DNA of 42,664 nucleotides from Pezizomycotina sp. ARF18 (Eukaryota; Ascomycota), in NCBI GenBank assembly GCA_002224055.1, contig AZLU01000300.1:1-42664 (forward strand), read 5' to 3'. The position numbers were made by a program, and so were the translations under genes. Below, piece after piece: positions 32,901 to 42,664 of the stretch (position 1 is its first letter; each line of letters begins with the position of its first letter). A model generated the notes under the pieces. That model ran no database searches. It saw only the letters and a program-made list of their open reading frames with translations, and was not told the DNA's origin.

Positions 32901-35900
32901 CTGTATACCCAGCCAGCATCCAGCATTCCCAGCCCGCTCCGCCTGCGACTGAGGTCGTGAATGCCGCAATCGACCTTTTCTCCATTCTTCTCCCTGCTCA
33001 GCCTCCCAAGGTTCAGGAAAGCATGCTTGAACAGATTACAAATTTCATTGCAGCAAGTAGTTTGCAGAAAGACCCGGCAGGAAGGCAGCGTTGACAGTGA
33101 ACGTATCCGTGGCTCTCCTCGGCACTCTGAAGTACGCGCAAACTGATGGGAAACAGGCCCAAATCAGTTGGAGACAGAGCAACGTGCTCAAAATCATCCA
33201 GGATCTTCTTCAGCAATTTGTGGTCCATCCCGACGCTTATGTGAGGAACATCGCTTATGAAGCCATGGGAAGACTCTGCAGTATCGGCGGAAATATATTC
33301 ACTGGGGCTCAGATCAAGTTTCTAATAGACAAGATCGTCGCTGATATTGACCCTAACGTCCGGGCGGGCTGCGCTGCAGCATTGGGCTGTATCCACTCCA
33401 ATGTGGGAGGCATGGCCGCTTCCTTGCACATGAAGACCATCCTAGGTATCCTTTTGTCTTTGTCAAATGATCCTCACCCGATCGTACATTTTTGGGCCTT
33501 AGAAGGACTGGCAAGAACCATCGATTCAGCAGGACTCAACTTTTCCGGATATGTTAACAGCACTTTAGGCATGATGGCGCAGCTGTTTTTAGCTGACACC
33601 CACGATGAAGAAGTCGCCGCAGTGATTACTGGTAACATGGAGAACGACCTCAACACCACCGCCGTCATTGTAAAATGCTGTAACGCTCTGGTGGGCGTTC
33701 TGGGCCCGGATTTGGTGCACATGAACAAACTCCGCGACATGATTCTTAACCTTATGGGGCAATTCCTTCTAAGCCCCCGTACTATGGTTCTGCAAGAAGC
33801 TTTGAAGTGCATGGAGCACGTGAGCCTGTTCGCCTCGAGCTCGATAGATATGAAGCTGTACCTGAACTATCTTCAACAATATCTCAAATCTTCAGAACCG
33901 GATCTCCAGGAGGTGGCCGTCGATGGTTGTATCAGGTGATGAAGGGGGATGCCGAGAGAATTATACAAGCAGCAGATCCTGGTCTCGAAGAGCTTATATG
34001 GAAGCTTTAGATGATCATCCTACCCACGAGGGAATTCGAAATATCATTAGGAACTGGTTGGCGCAAGCGACCGTGGAAAATGCTGGCGCATGGGTAAAAC
34101 GTTGCCAGGTCGTGATGACAAAGTTGCGTGACCGCAGAGGAAGGTTGAACGACGCAGACAGAGGCGGAAAAGCTGCTGGTGGCGGAAGCGGTGGCCTAGA
34201 CTACAAGATGAGGAAGTTGCTTCTTTTGCTGCTCCGCAGGAAGAGGGAAGTGGCTCTGCCCCCGCTCCAGGTAGTGGTCAGGAACATATGCGATGGCAAG
34301 TCAGGACTTTGCAATGAATGTCTCCAGGAATTGCTTAACATCATAGGAAGGAAGGGCGAGATTGGGACTCAAGCTATCATGGAGCAGGTTTCTGAGATTA
34401 TCCGTATGGCTTTCACAGCCAGCACGGCAAATGTCGTTGCCCTGCGTCTGGAAGGTATAAGGGTGATAGCGCAGGTCTTGAAGGTAAACTGCATCCCACA
34501 CTCCAAAGAAATATTTTATTTCTTCTCGTCCCTAATAGAAATGAGCTAGATGTTCGGCAAAACTCCCGACCCAGATTTCCCGGAAGCTATGCTCTTAGAG
34601 CAATACCAAGCTCAAATCAGCTCCGCATTAACCCCGGCTTTCGCAGCTGATTCTAGCCCTGAGCTTGCAGCAGAAGCAGTTAGCGTATGCGCTGCATTCA
34701 TTGCAACTGGCGTCGTCAAAGACGTTGATAGGATGGGAAGGATATTGCGACTGTTGACTTCCACCCTTGAAAATTTTTCTAGTAAGTATATCAAACCTTC
34801 CCAAGCCCAGTTCCCAGGCAGCAATCCTTGTCTGACCTAAGCTGTTTAGATGATTCGGAAAATGCTTCCATCGGTGATCTGAAGGGCTCTCTTCAAATGC
34901 GCAAGTGATGGTGAAGATGTCCGTTCTCGGTGCATGGGCAGAACTACAGGTAGCAAGTCTCGAGCAAGAGTACCTTGTCGATGTCATCAGGCCACACATC
35001 ACAACGTTGGCCCCAATGTGGCTTGCATCCTTGCGAGAATTTGCACGTCTAAGGTTTGAGCCGGACATATCGACTAGTACTGCAGGAATGTCAGTAGCAT
35101 CTGGTTCCGTTGACATGATGTATTCATCCCTAAATAGAGATGTACTACTTAAAGTATGGATTCCCCTCCTCTTTTCTTAATTTTGCTTGTTTTCACTGGG
35201 AGCCAAAACAATTTTTGCTGACAGTCTTTTAGTTTTACCAAGATTCCTGGCTAGGACTCGTAGATGCGATCGCAAGCCTCATCGAACAGGACAGCCAGTT
35301 TGTTTTTGATGCGTTGGATGGGAAGACAACTGCAAATGAGAATGGCGAAGTCGTTAGGCACGATATAAATTATCGTGACGAGCCAGTCGCCTTTTTCTTT
35401 GTTCTCTTTGGAATCGCGTTCGAAGCCCTCGTAGGCAGACCTGGCGGTTCCGACAGTCTGGCCTCCAGGGACCAGATTTTGGAAGTTCTTCTAGCTCTCA
35501 AAAAGATTCTTCACCCATCAGTCTGTGGTCAAGCAGTTTACCAGGATGCCATCTTTTCCGAAACGGTGGATTTGCTCGACCGCTTAGTCCTCACAGAAGG
35601 GCTAGCAACCCAACTCGCCGTTGTGGACATTGTTCGAGGTTTGTGCGTAGCTCACCCTTCCGCACGGGCGAGCTCAGACGCAGTTGGCGACAATTTATCG
35701 GAAGATATTAATCAACTATTTGAACTTACACGGCTGGTCGTACTTGTCCTGACTGGTCAACTACCTAATCTGACCGACGCCGAGAAACCAAGTTTGCACC
35801 CCTCCAGATCTTGCAAATTATATAGCATTTTATCGAATCTTAATTGTATCATTATACTAATTGTACCTTCTTAATAGTACGCACCGCTCTCAACGAAGAT

Positions 35901-37127
35901 GCAGTTAATTTGATCCGAACGTCACTAGATACGCTTGTGGATGCAGCAGAGGTGTTCCCGTCTGTAATTAAGATGGATCTTTATGCCTCTATCCTCCACG
36001 TATTCACGAGTAAGTAATCTTATATTTTTACTAAACTTGAATATTTATTATCTTTTGGGATATAACTTTTTTCTCTATCACCTTTGAATCGAGAGAATCC
36101 TAATATATTATGCTGTAGCTATATTTGGGACTGGCGTATGTCAAGCGGACGTAGTTCCAAAGAGTTTACCGATTTTCAAGCGGTTTATCACAACAGCGAC
36201 AAAAGCCAAAGGCGCAGCTCAAGATCCAGCATTAGTGACCCAGCTTCGAGGTTGCCTGAGTCGGATAGTTGCAGTTATGGAGAATGCTAGGTAAAATGCA
36301 ACTCCTTCTAACCTAAGAAAAAAAAAAAAAAAAACTTGGAAGACTAACAAAGACCGTGAATGAACATTTAGGCGACTTAATACGGAGACATCGCTGCACT
36401 GTGTCCGAAATTGTTTGATGGCATCGGCAATCATACTCACAGCCGGCGCGAACATTATACCCGCTGAGGACCCGCAACTTTCTCAGCTGTGTGACGAGTT
36501 CATTGCCAGCACGCAGGATCCTATAACAATTAGGACGGCGGTGCAGTGTTGTCGCACACTGCTGCTATTACCAACGAAGAGCCCCTCGGACATCGCGATC
36601 ACCTCGTGGCTACTACCGAAAATTGTTTCCTTCGTAGCGACAGATGATTCCAAAGAGGTTGACGACTCGAAAGGGTCGATGTGTCAGCTTTTGATAGCTT
36701 ACCTCAGGACACTACGCGGCGACGATGGTGAGTTTTTTTCCCCCTTTAATCCGGGTATCCTTATTTAAGATAAATAGGAAGGGCGTGGTAGGGCAATGAT
36801 TTTTCTAACGATCCGGTTTTCCCTCTATTTACAGTGAAAGTCGCTATGTCAGTTTTCATACCGGCGCTCCTGTCAAGGTGTTCTTGTGCATCCGGTCATG
36901 GAGATACCGACGTGATCCGGAGAGTCTACAAAGACACGGCTTCGAGGCTGACGGAAATGGTTAACCAGGATGCCGCCAGTTTCAAGAGTATCATGCTCTC
37001 GCTCAGCCCGGAGCAGCGGACGTTCATGGAGGGGGTACTCAGGGCTGGAACGGGTGCAAACGACGATGACGGCGCTAATAAATCCGGACAATCTGCGCCG
37101 TCGATTGCTTTGAAAATGTCGTTCTAG
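29929..37127 (+). CDS. LAA1: Laa1/HEATR5 HEAT-repeat protein
   Basis: This very large HEAT-repeat protein binds the AP-1 clathrin adaptor and helps retain it on trans-Golgi and endosomal membranes. Exon 1 (29929-30311) starts MASASGPDLNGLPSPASS and contains LDLQKLSSLPAEQQDLYVLS. Short exons follow: AAYCLGEVFRTAGDS, SLSTLACTSLLKLLKAAQN, and a longer one with AVFKSFAKIFRMLGNLADES and KQARNTASQDKSWLAQASAL. From about 30990 long exons carry the repeat array: ASAKVNLTLEELLSLLSVTY, LLEDIVGTQLLGESGQINAL, NVRAGCAAALGCIHSNVGGM, DPHPIVHFWALEGLARTIDS (the deeply conserved HEATR5 core near 33350-33520), HPTHEGIRNIIRNWLAQATV. The last exons end APSIALKMSF at 37125-37127. The product would be roughly 2,000 residues, as in the family. 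About eight or more introns and many one-base breaks occur, so the exon count is approximate. The DUF-like N-terminal exon and the HEAT core make the identity firm. Confidence 0.93.
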
Positions 37128-37468
37128 ATATCCGCTGTTTTTTTCTTGGGGGAATGGAACTCCCGGCGTCTTTTCTGCACTTTAGCTTTATTTATTTTTG
37201 GGCTTTCTAGTGTAACTCGATTAGTTTCAAGCGGATTAATTTCATCAAGCAAAATGAACAAATTTTGAATATAGATAACTTGTTTTCATCGATAAATTTT
37301 AAAAGCAAAATACAATATATACATAGATATGCCATTAGTCAATTTTTTTTTCTAAGCCTGGGTATTTTTCTAGAAACTGGTATGCAATATAACATTCTCA
37401 TATGCACAGAAGTGGATATAATAGACATAAAAGGAACGAAGCATCTTCTGCCCTAAGCGTGCTTGTAT
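37128..37468. other. convergent intergenic region
   Basis: These 340 AT-rich bases lie between the 3' ends of the Laa1 gene and the MCUR1-like gene. They hold only 3' untranslated sequence as far as can be seen. Confidence 0.5.
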
Positions 37469-38788
37469 CTACTTACTACCCCAACGAAACAAGCCCTCCA
37501 TCAGAACCGTCGTTATCCGCCCTGATACTTTCTGAGCTGCCAGCTCTTCTGCCGTACTAGCACGGTGGGGCTGCTCAGACGCGAAATCCCCGTTAGGGTG
37601 CTCGTGCTCGTGCTCGTGCTCGTGGACGATTTGCGATCCAACCCCACTGAACCTGATAAAAGTTATTATAACCGCGGCTAGTGTCAAAAGCGCTATCTAT
37701 TTAGTGAAAGTCAGCATACTAGTCATGCAATCGTGTAGTATATATTTATACCTATATCTATAATGAAGGAAGGAAAGGCATTACCAGACTGCGCCGGGTT
37801 GTTACCCATCTCAAGCTCTCAATCTCGCTCCTGAGATCTCCGCTCAGCAGCACCGTCAGCTTATAATTCAGCTCCTGAATCTTAACTTCCATCGCGCGCT
37901 GTTCCGCCTCGTTACCATTTTCCTGTCGTTAAACAGGCTGGAGACCTCATCCTTTAGGTTGAGCAGGTCGTCCGAGAAGCTCTGCTGGAGCTGGTCGTAG
38001 TCGTGCTGCAGCTGGGCCCGCTCCAACCTCGTCTTGTCAAACATTGCCTTCCTAGAATTCTGCACCTCGGTGCGTAGCTCCGAGCACGCCGCGCGGAAGA
38101 GGTAGTTCTCGTTTTCCGTCATAGACTTGCTCACGTGGTCCTCCTTCGCGACGCCGATGTGGTGCACGAGCAGGTCACGGATGGTCTTCGTCACGGCTTT
38201 GGCCTGGTTCGGAGGGAAACCCGCGTCGGCCATGGACTTCGTCATGACGTAGGTGTCGAAGTTGTGGTAGTACCGGTTCGGGTTGTGGTGGTAATAAAGG
38301 CCCCATGATTCTTCGGTCGAGCCGTCGTCGCCGCCGCCGTCGCCCCCACCTCCACGGGGTGGTACCGTCCCCAAAGACGACGACGACGACGACGGCAGGG
38401 TTTGGTTATCATCTTCGGAAATCGGGGGTTGCTGCTTATCGATAAAATGGTTCACTACAGACGGCGGGGGTGATGCCGCCTGGGAAGATTCCGCAGCGGT
38501 GCTGCTGTCGGACCCGCTGTGCGCAGCTGCTTGGACGGGCTTGTCGCCGCTGGAAGCTTCCGACGGTGATGTTTGCGATTGCGATTGCGCCTCTGACGAC
38601 TCTCCACCGAACTTTGCATCTCCCGTACCTAAATCCCTAGGAACAGCTGTGCCGTGGCGTGTCACCGTGACCGTGCGACATTGCTGCTGCTGTGGTTGTC
38701 GGTAGTGCAACCGGTGCGGAGCGGGGCAAGCCGCGCGGGCTGTTCGTCGAGCGCGAAACACGCATGATGATGATGCCCCACAACTCAA
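37469..38788 (-). CDS. FMP32: Fmp32/MCUR1-like mitochondrial coiled-coil protein (DUF1640)
   Basis: This family of inner-membrane proteins includes yeast Fmp32 and animal MCUR1/CCDC90B. Roles in proline metabolism, complex IV assembly and calcium uniporter regulation are reported, and its exact job is unsettled. Exon 1 (37795-38788) starts MSCGASSSCVFRARRTARAA, an Arg-rich targeting peptide, then a low-complexity S/E/G/D-rich linker. The family core reads FDTYVMTKSMADAGFPPNQA, TIRDLLVHHIG, LRTEVQNSRKAMFDKTRLER, and a long coiled coil (QLQQSFSDDLLNLKDEVSSL). After a frame break it continues NEAEQRAMEVKIQELNYKL and LRSEIESLRWVTTRRSL. The intron 37693-37794 leads to the single membrane helix LLTLAAVIITFIRF. 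The tail after the helix is unusually long, with VHEHEHEHEHPNGDF, and ends GLFRWGSK. Most relatives stop soon after the helix. Confidence 0.9.
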
Positions 38789-39999
38789 TTCCGCTTGATA
38801 AAACGGGAAAGCGCAAAATCTCCAGCTGCGCGCAACGCATGTGGTTTGGACAACACCAATCCCGGGTAGAGGAAGGGCAATCGAGTTCCTGGCGGTGGCA
38901 TTGAATACTAATCAAGTTTTTCTGGGGTTATACATATGATATTAAGATAATAATTCGTCGCATGAGGAGCTATAGCTAGAAGTTTTGGGAGACGGAAGCG
39001 GAGAGGAAGGTGGGGGGGGGGGGGGGAAGGTTAAGAAGAGGGACGAAAATAGCCAGCGACTGTCGCTGTTCGAATTTTTTTTATTGCTTGCCAATTTTTT
39101 TCCTTATTTTCCGCACCAACCACCAACCAGCATTGCCCCTCAAGCCGACGTCATTGCCTATAAAGTGTTTTAATACTTTTTATACAGAGAAAAAAAATTT
39201 TATATTATTATATGTATGCTACAGTATATACTTGTACAATGATACATATGCTTTAACCTTCCTAATCATATATCTAAGAAGCAGTTAGTACTGTTAATTA
39301 TTACTTAGAATGAATAGTAGTTAAATGAAAGGAAATATTCAAAGCAAAAAGGTAGATATTTTCTCTCGTTGGTGAGATGCATATATATATATTTCAAATT
39401 CTTTTAATTTTTCTCGTACGGACAAAAATTAATTACGGAGAAGCTAGATCCGACATAGAGCTAGACCCCACGAGGGCTTTGTAATGAATTTCGCAATGTT
39501 TGAAATTATGCAGCAGATAATTAGTAAATTCTATAGATATATTACACTTTGTGCTGAAGTTGAAATTGAGTATGTTACATGCAATATATACATATATACA
39601 GATCCACTTGGTGAAATATTGGCGAGAATAGTAGTTTAGGGAACAAGAGAAGATAGGAAAGTTGAGAGCGTTACACGGCTACAGTTTTTTTTTTTTTTTG
39701 TTAATCCTTGAGAATTTTCAAACCCACTCTCTGCTCCTTTGAACAGTTCGAAGCTAAGAAAAACTGCTTTTTAAAGCTCCGCAATAGCGTTGTCTTTATC
39801 CGGAGGAGTTGAATACCAATGCCTTAAGTGAAACATAACGGAGACATCCGGCTGGTGTCATCTTCAGGATTTAGGCGTTTACAAGTTAGCGGATTCGAAA
39901 CCTTATATAACCAAGATTTCTCTTTGGAGAAATCATGCGTGTACCGAACCACGCAGGAGCTGGAAAGAAGAAGGGAAAAGGGAAAAGGGAAAAGGGAAG
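38789..39999. promoter_or_regulatory. intergenic region: MCUR1-like promoter and Mto1 3' end
   Basis: These 1.2 kb are AT-rich, with a 14-base G run near 39012-39026 just upstream of the MCUR1-like gene, AT runs, and a GGGAAAA repeat at 39972-39999 that abuts the expected end of Mto1. No other gene was recognised. Confidence 0.45.
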
Positions 40000-42638
40000 G
40001 GGAGAGGAAGGGCGAACAAAGTATAGTTGGATAGCGTACCCCTTCCATTCGCCTAGCTTGTCCAAGATTCTCGGGTTTCACCTTTCCAATGCATGTCTCT
40101 CTTCGTAGATAGGCCAAAAACCCTTAATAATGCCAACATGTTAATACTACGCTATCTATATATATACTAAAAAAATAAAAAGCAAATAAAGATACAGGAG
40201 AGATAACATTTACGACAGGTTGTCATACCTGTCATAGTTAAATCCTGGAGGAATTTTGATACTGTCGTCACGTTTTACCAACTTTAGTTGTGCAGATTGT
40301 CGCTCGACGTACGGTGCGTATCTCCCTACGAAGCTGCAATTAGTATAATAAGAAAGGAAAAAAAAAAAAAAAGGAAAAAAAGAAGTCCGGGTAGAATTTC
40401 ATCGAGTTTGACACACCTTCTATTTCAAGTACTGCTCTGGTTCGTTCAGGATATTCCAGTATTTGCGGTATCTCGCGGGCTAAACCATCAACGAAATTCG
40501 ATCCAGATCGTAGTAATTCGAATGCTGAAAGTTTTCTGGCATCGACTGCTACGTGATACCCTCTTGTATTCCAGACCAAGGATGACAGAACAGTATTATG
40601 CAATAAAGATCTTAGGTCTCCCGCATTTGCTCTTCGGAGAGAAAATGGTTCCATCTTTCATCGCCAACGGCGCCGTACTCTCTGCCCACGCGCGTTAACC
40701 GCGCGTCAGCGTTGTCTGTCCTAACGGACAATCGGAATTCAGAACGTGACGTGAACATCGATAAGGCTCAGTGACACCCTTCGTAATCAAGTCATCAATC
40801 ATGACTCCGATAAACGCATCTGATCGGCTCAGCGTCATCTGCTGTTTAGACAGCGCTGAACAGCCAGCGTTCAACCCAGCGATGATGCCTTGGCCGGCCG
40901 CTTCCTCGTAACCCGTTGTACCGTTGATTTGACCGGCTAAGAATAGACCCTTCAGTAGCTTGGTTTCAAGTGTTGCTTTTAAGCTCCTAGGGTCAACGTA
41001 GTCATATTGGACTCCGTACCCGGCTGCGTAATGACAGCATTCTCAAGTCCCGGAATAGTGCGCATGACCTGGGTTTGAATTTCTTCGGGCAAGCTCATCC
41101 CTATACCGTAGGGATACACGGTATCTGTGTCGAGCCCTTCCGGTTCTAGCCATACCAAGTGGCTATGTTTATCGCGGAATTAACAACCTTGGCCTCTAAT
41201 GATGGGCAATACGCGGGCCGTTTGCTGTTTCCTGAATATGGATGTTTTGTCGAGATTTGCCCGTACTATATCGTGCGTTGCCGAAGAAGTTCGGGACTCG
41301 AAGGATGGAATTTGTTTCTAAAAATTATTTATTTAATTTTATCTCTGTTAGATGCCCCCGCATAAATATGAAATATCACTGACTACAAACTTTTTTTTAG
41401 AGTACGGAAATACCTCGATGGAAACCCTTGTGTTCATAAAACTAAAAGGAGTTGGTGGATCGTCGCCGTGCTGGGGATTTGTTTTCGAATAATCGATCGT
41501 TTTACCATCTATCCGCGGAGGTGTACCGGTTTTCAATCTCCCCAGCTTGAATCCGCCTCTTTAAGAGACTTACTCAGTCCATAGGACGGAGCTTCCCCAC
41601 GCGTCCCGCAGGATACATCTGATTGCCAATGAAAATCTTCCCTCCTAGGAAGGTGCCTGTGGTGATCACCACGTTATTGGTTCCTAATATTTCCCCCATG
41701 CCATCGTACACCGCTTACCCGGCCAACGCAGCCCGGCAATTTGGCAACATCTGGTTCGTCGTTGTCTATGACCAAATCTTCGACGCTCCAACTTTGAGTG
41801 ATAGATTTGGATAGTTCGCCAACGTATCTTGCATGGTTAATTTATACAATTGCCTATCGATCTGCGCCCGAGGTCCCTACCATTTGGAATCGTGTTAATA
41901 GAGCGGACGAGGGATACCGTTTACAAACGCAACTACATGGCTCTGAAAGCATTTTATATGGAGGAGAATAAAAATAGGAACACCAACCCAAACTGCAGGT
42001 CCCTTACGGCGATTTAATACTCTAAATTGAATTCCAGCTTTGTCTATATGTGATAACAGCACGGTCAGCTCTACTGATTTGATGTCATAGACCATGGCTT
42101 AGAGAGTGAGACCAAGAAAGAGAAATCACAGCAGGGAAGCAATTTTTACGACTGTTTTTGCGCAAACTCCATCTAGGGCATCAATCTCCCGAATAAATGA
42201 TACCCTTTCCGATACGCCAAAGCTCGGATTACACGAGCATTCGCCGATTTTGTCTAGTCTTGGTGTAACCAGGACCGTTTTGGCACCGGCTAAAGCACCG
42301 ATCGAGAACCGATAGCCAAGTTAGCAAGAAAGCTTAATGGAACGACCAGTTCACATTAAAGATATCAAAAAAAAAAAAAAAAAGAAAAAAAAAAGAAAGG
42401 TGCCATATCGAGGGAAAGATCCGCACATACCTCTCGCTGCGGCGGCACAAGCTTCCGCTCCGGCATGTCTCCGCCAACGACAACAACGTCATAACTGTTC
42501 TCGGATGGCGTGCCTGCACTGTGCGCTCGGAAAGAAAAAAAAATAAATTAGGTTCGCGAAGAGGGGATTGAGGGAGATTTAGGAGCCGTTTTGGCTAACC
42601 TTGAAATGCTCACGAACCGCGAAAAGTGTGTATAACAT
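40000..42638 (-). CDS. MTO1: mitochondrial tRNA uridine-34 modification enzyme Mto1 (MnmG/GidA family)
   Basis: With its partner Mss1, this FAD enzyme adds the carboxymethylaminomethyl group at wobble uridine 34 of mitochondrial tRNAs. The first exon (42600-42638) reads [13 protein letters not shown], plausibly a targeting peptide, then a GTTAGC intron. The FAD fold reads SYDVVVVGG, then [12 protein letters not shown] once a G lost near 42468 is allowed for. Next come [25 protein letters not shown] region, [27 protein letters not shown], and [16 protein letters not shown] (41500-41536). Both GidA signatures are present: [15 protein letters not shown] (around 41190-41225) and [20 protein letters not shown] (around 40890-40950). 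The C-terminal domain has [25 protein letters not shown] and [15 protein letters not shown]. The stop was not resolved; the end at 40000 is an estimate within about 40 bases. There are many one-base breaks. Confidence 0.93.
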
Positions 42639-42664
42639 TGCTGTAGCGTCTTCCAGCGGCCACC

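Noticed and set aside
29929-37127. Laa1/HEATR5 region as several separate genes
   Set aside because: The open frames follow each other in HEATR5 order on one strand and are separated only by short introns or one-base breaks.
38985-39288. Overlapping plus-strand frames beginning with glycine runs
   Set aside because: They arise from a G homopolymer and AT-rich promoter DNA of the MCUR1-like gene.

Overview
The window is nuclear DNA of a filamentous ascomycete fungus, most likely Pezizomycotina. The evidence is many short GT-AG introns (mostly about 50-110 nt) with TGCTAAT/TCTAAC-like branch points, AT-rich intergenic DNA full of homopolymer runs, and a typical fungal gene set: GDP-mannose transporter, Knr4/GS-1, Mnr2-type Mg2+ transporter, Laa1/HEATR5, Rab18, and a complex I LYR subunit (which excludes budding yeasts that lost complex I). 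No bacterial-style operon, CRISPR array, tRNA or rRNA gene was seen.

Layout. 1-900 is unresolved sequence that looks coding on both strands. Then come a complex I NDUFA6-like subunit (905-1574, -), the alpha/beta hydrolase Imo32/ABHD11 (2095-3609, +), Rab18 (4048-5169, -), Pet100 (5775-6094, +), a possible small spliced gene (7076-7293, +), eRF1/Sup45 (7509-9063, -), prephenate dehydratase Pha2 (10439-11502, +), phosducin-like Plp1/TXNDC9 (11632-12775, -), GDP-mannose transporter (14118-15841, +), Knr4 (17533-19575, +), a Mutator-like MITE (20951-21373), Mnr2-type CorA transporter (21676-23751, -), a gene-poor stretch with one weak small-gene candidate (25800-26140), TACO1/YebC (27645-28909, -), Laa1/HEATR5 (29929-37127, +), an Fmp32/MCUR1-like protein (37469-38788, -) and the mitochondrial tRNA-modifying enzyme Mto1 (about 40000-42638, -).

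The genes do not form one pathway. Six of them act in mitochondria: NDUFA6 and Pet100 (respiratory complexes I and IV), TACO1 and Mto1 (mitochondrial translation), Imo32, and the MCUR1-like protein. The others cover vesicle traffic (Rab18, Laa1), wall and glycosylation (GDP-mannose transporter, Knr4), translation termination, phenylalanine synthesis and Mg2+ transport. Several pairs share divergent promoters: NDUFA6/Imo32, Rab18/Pet100, eRF1/Pha2, Plp1/GDP-mannose transporter, TACO1/Laa1.

Quality caveat. Nearly every conserved gene, including the essential eRF1, carries several apparent one-base losses that split the reading frame while the protein continues perfectly in the next frame. This looks like an uncorrected long-read consensus rather than real gene decay. 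Exon limits were set by joining conserved segments across these breaks and across GT-AG introns; they are good to a few bases where stated and approximate elsewhere. I found no convincing new biological system. The best unusual items are the MITE with a 9-bp target-site duplication, a 14-nt microexon at the end of eRF1, an 8-nt first coding exon in Knr4, and a His-Glu repeat tail on the MCUR1-like protein.
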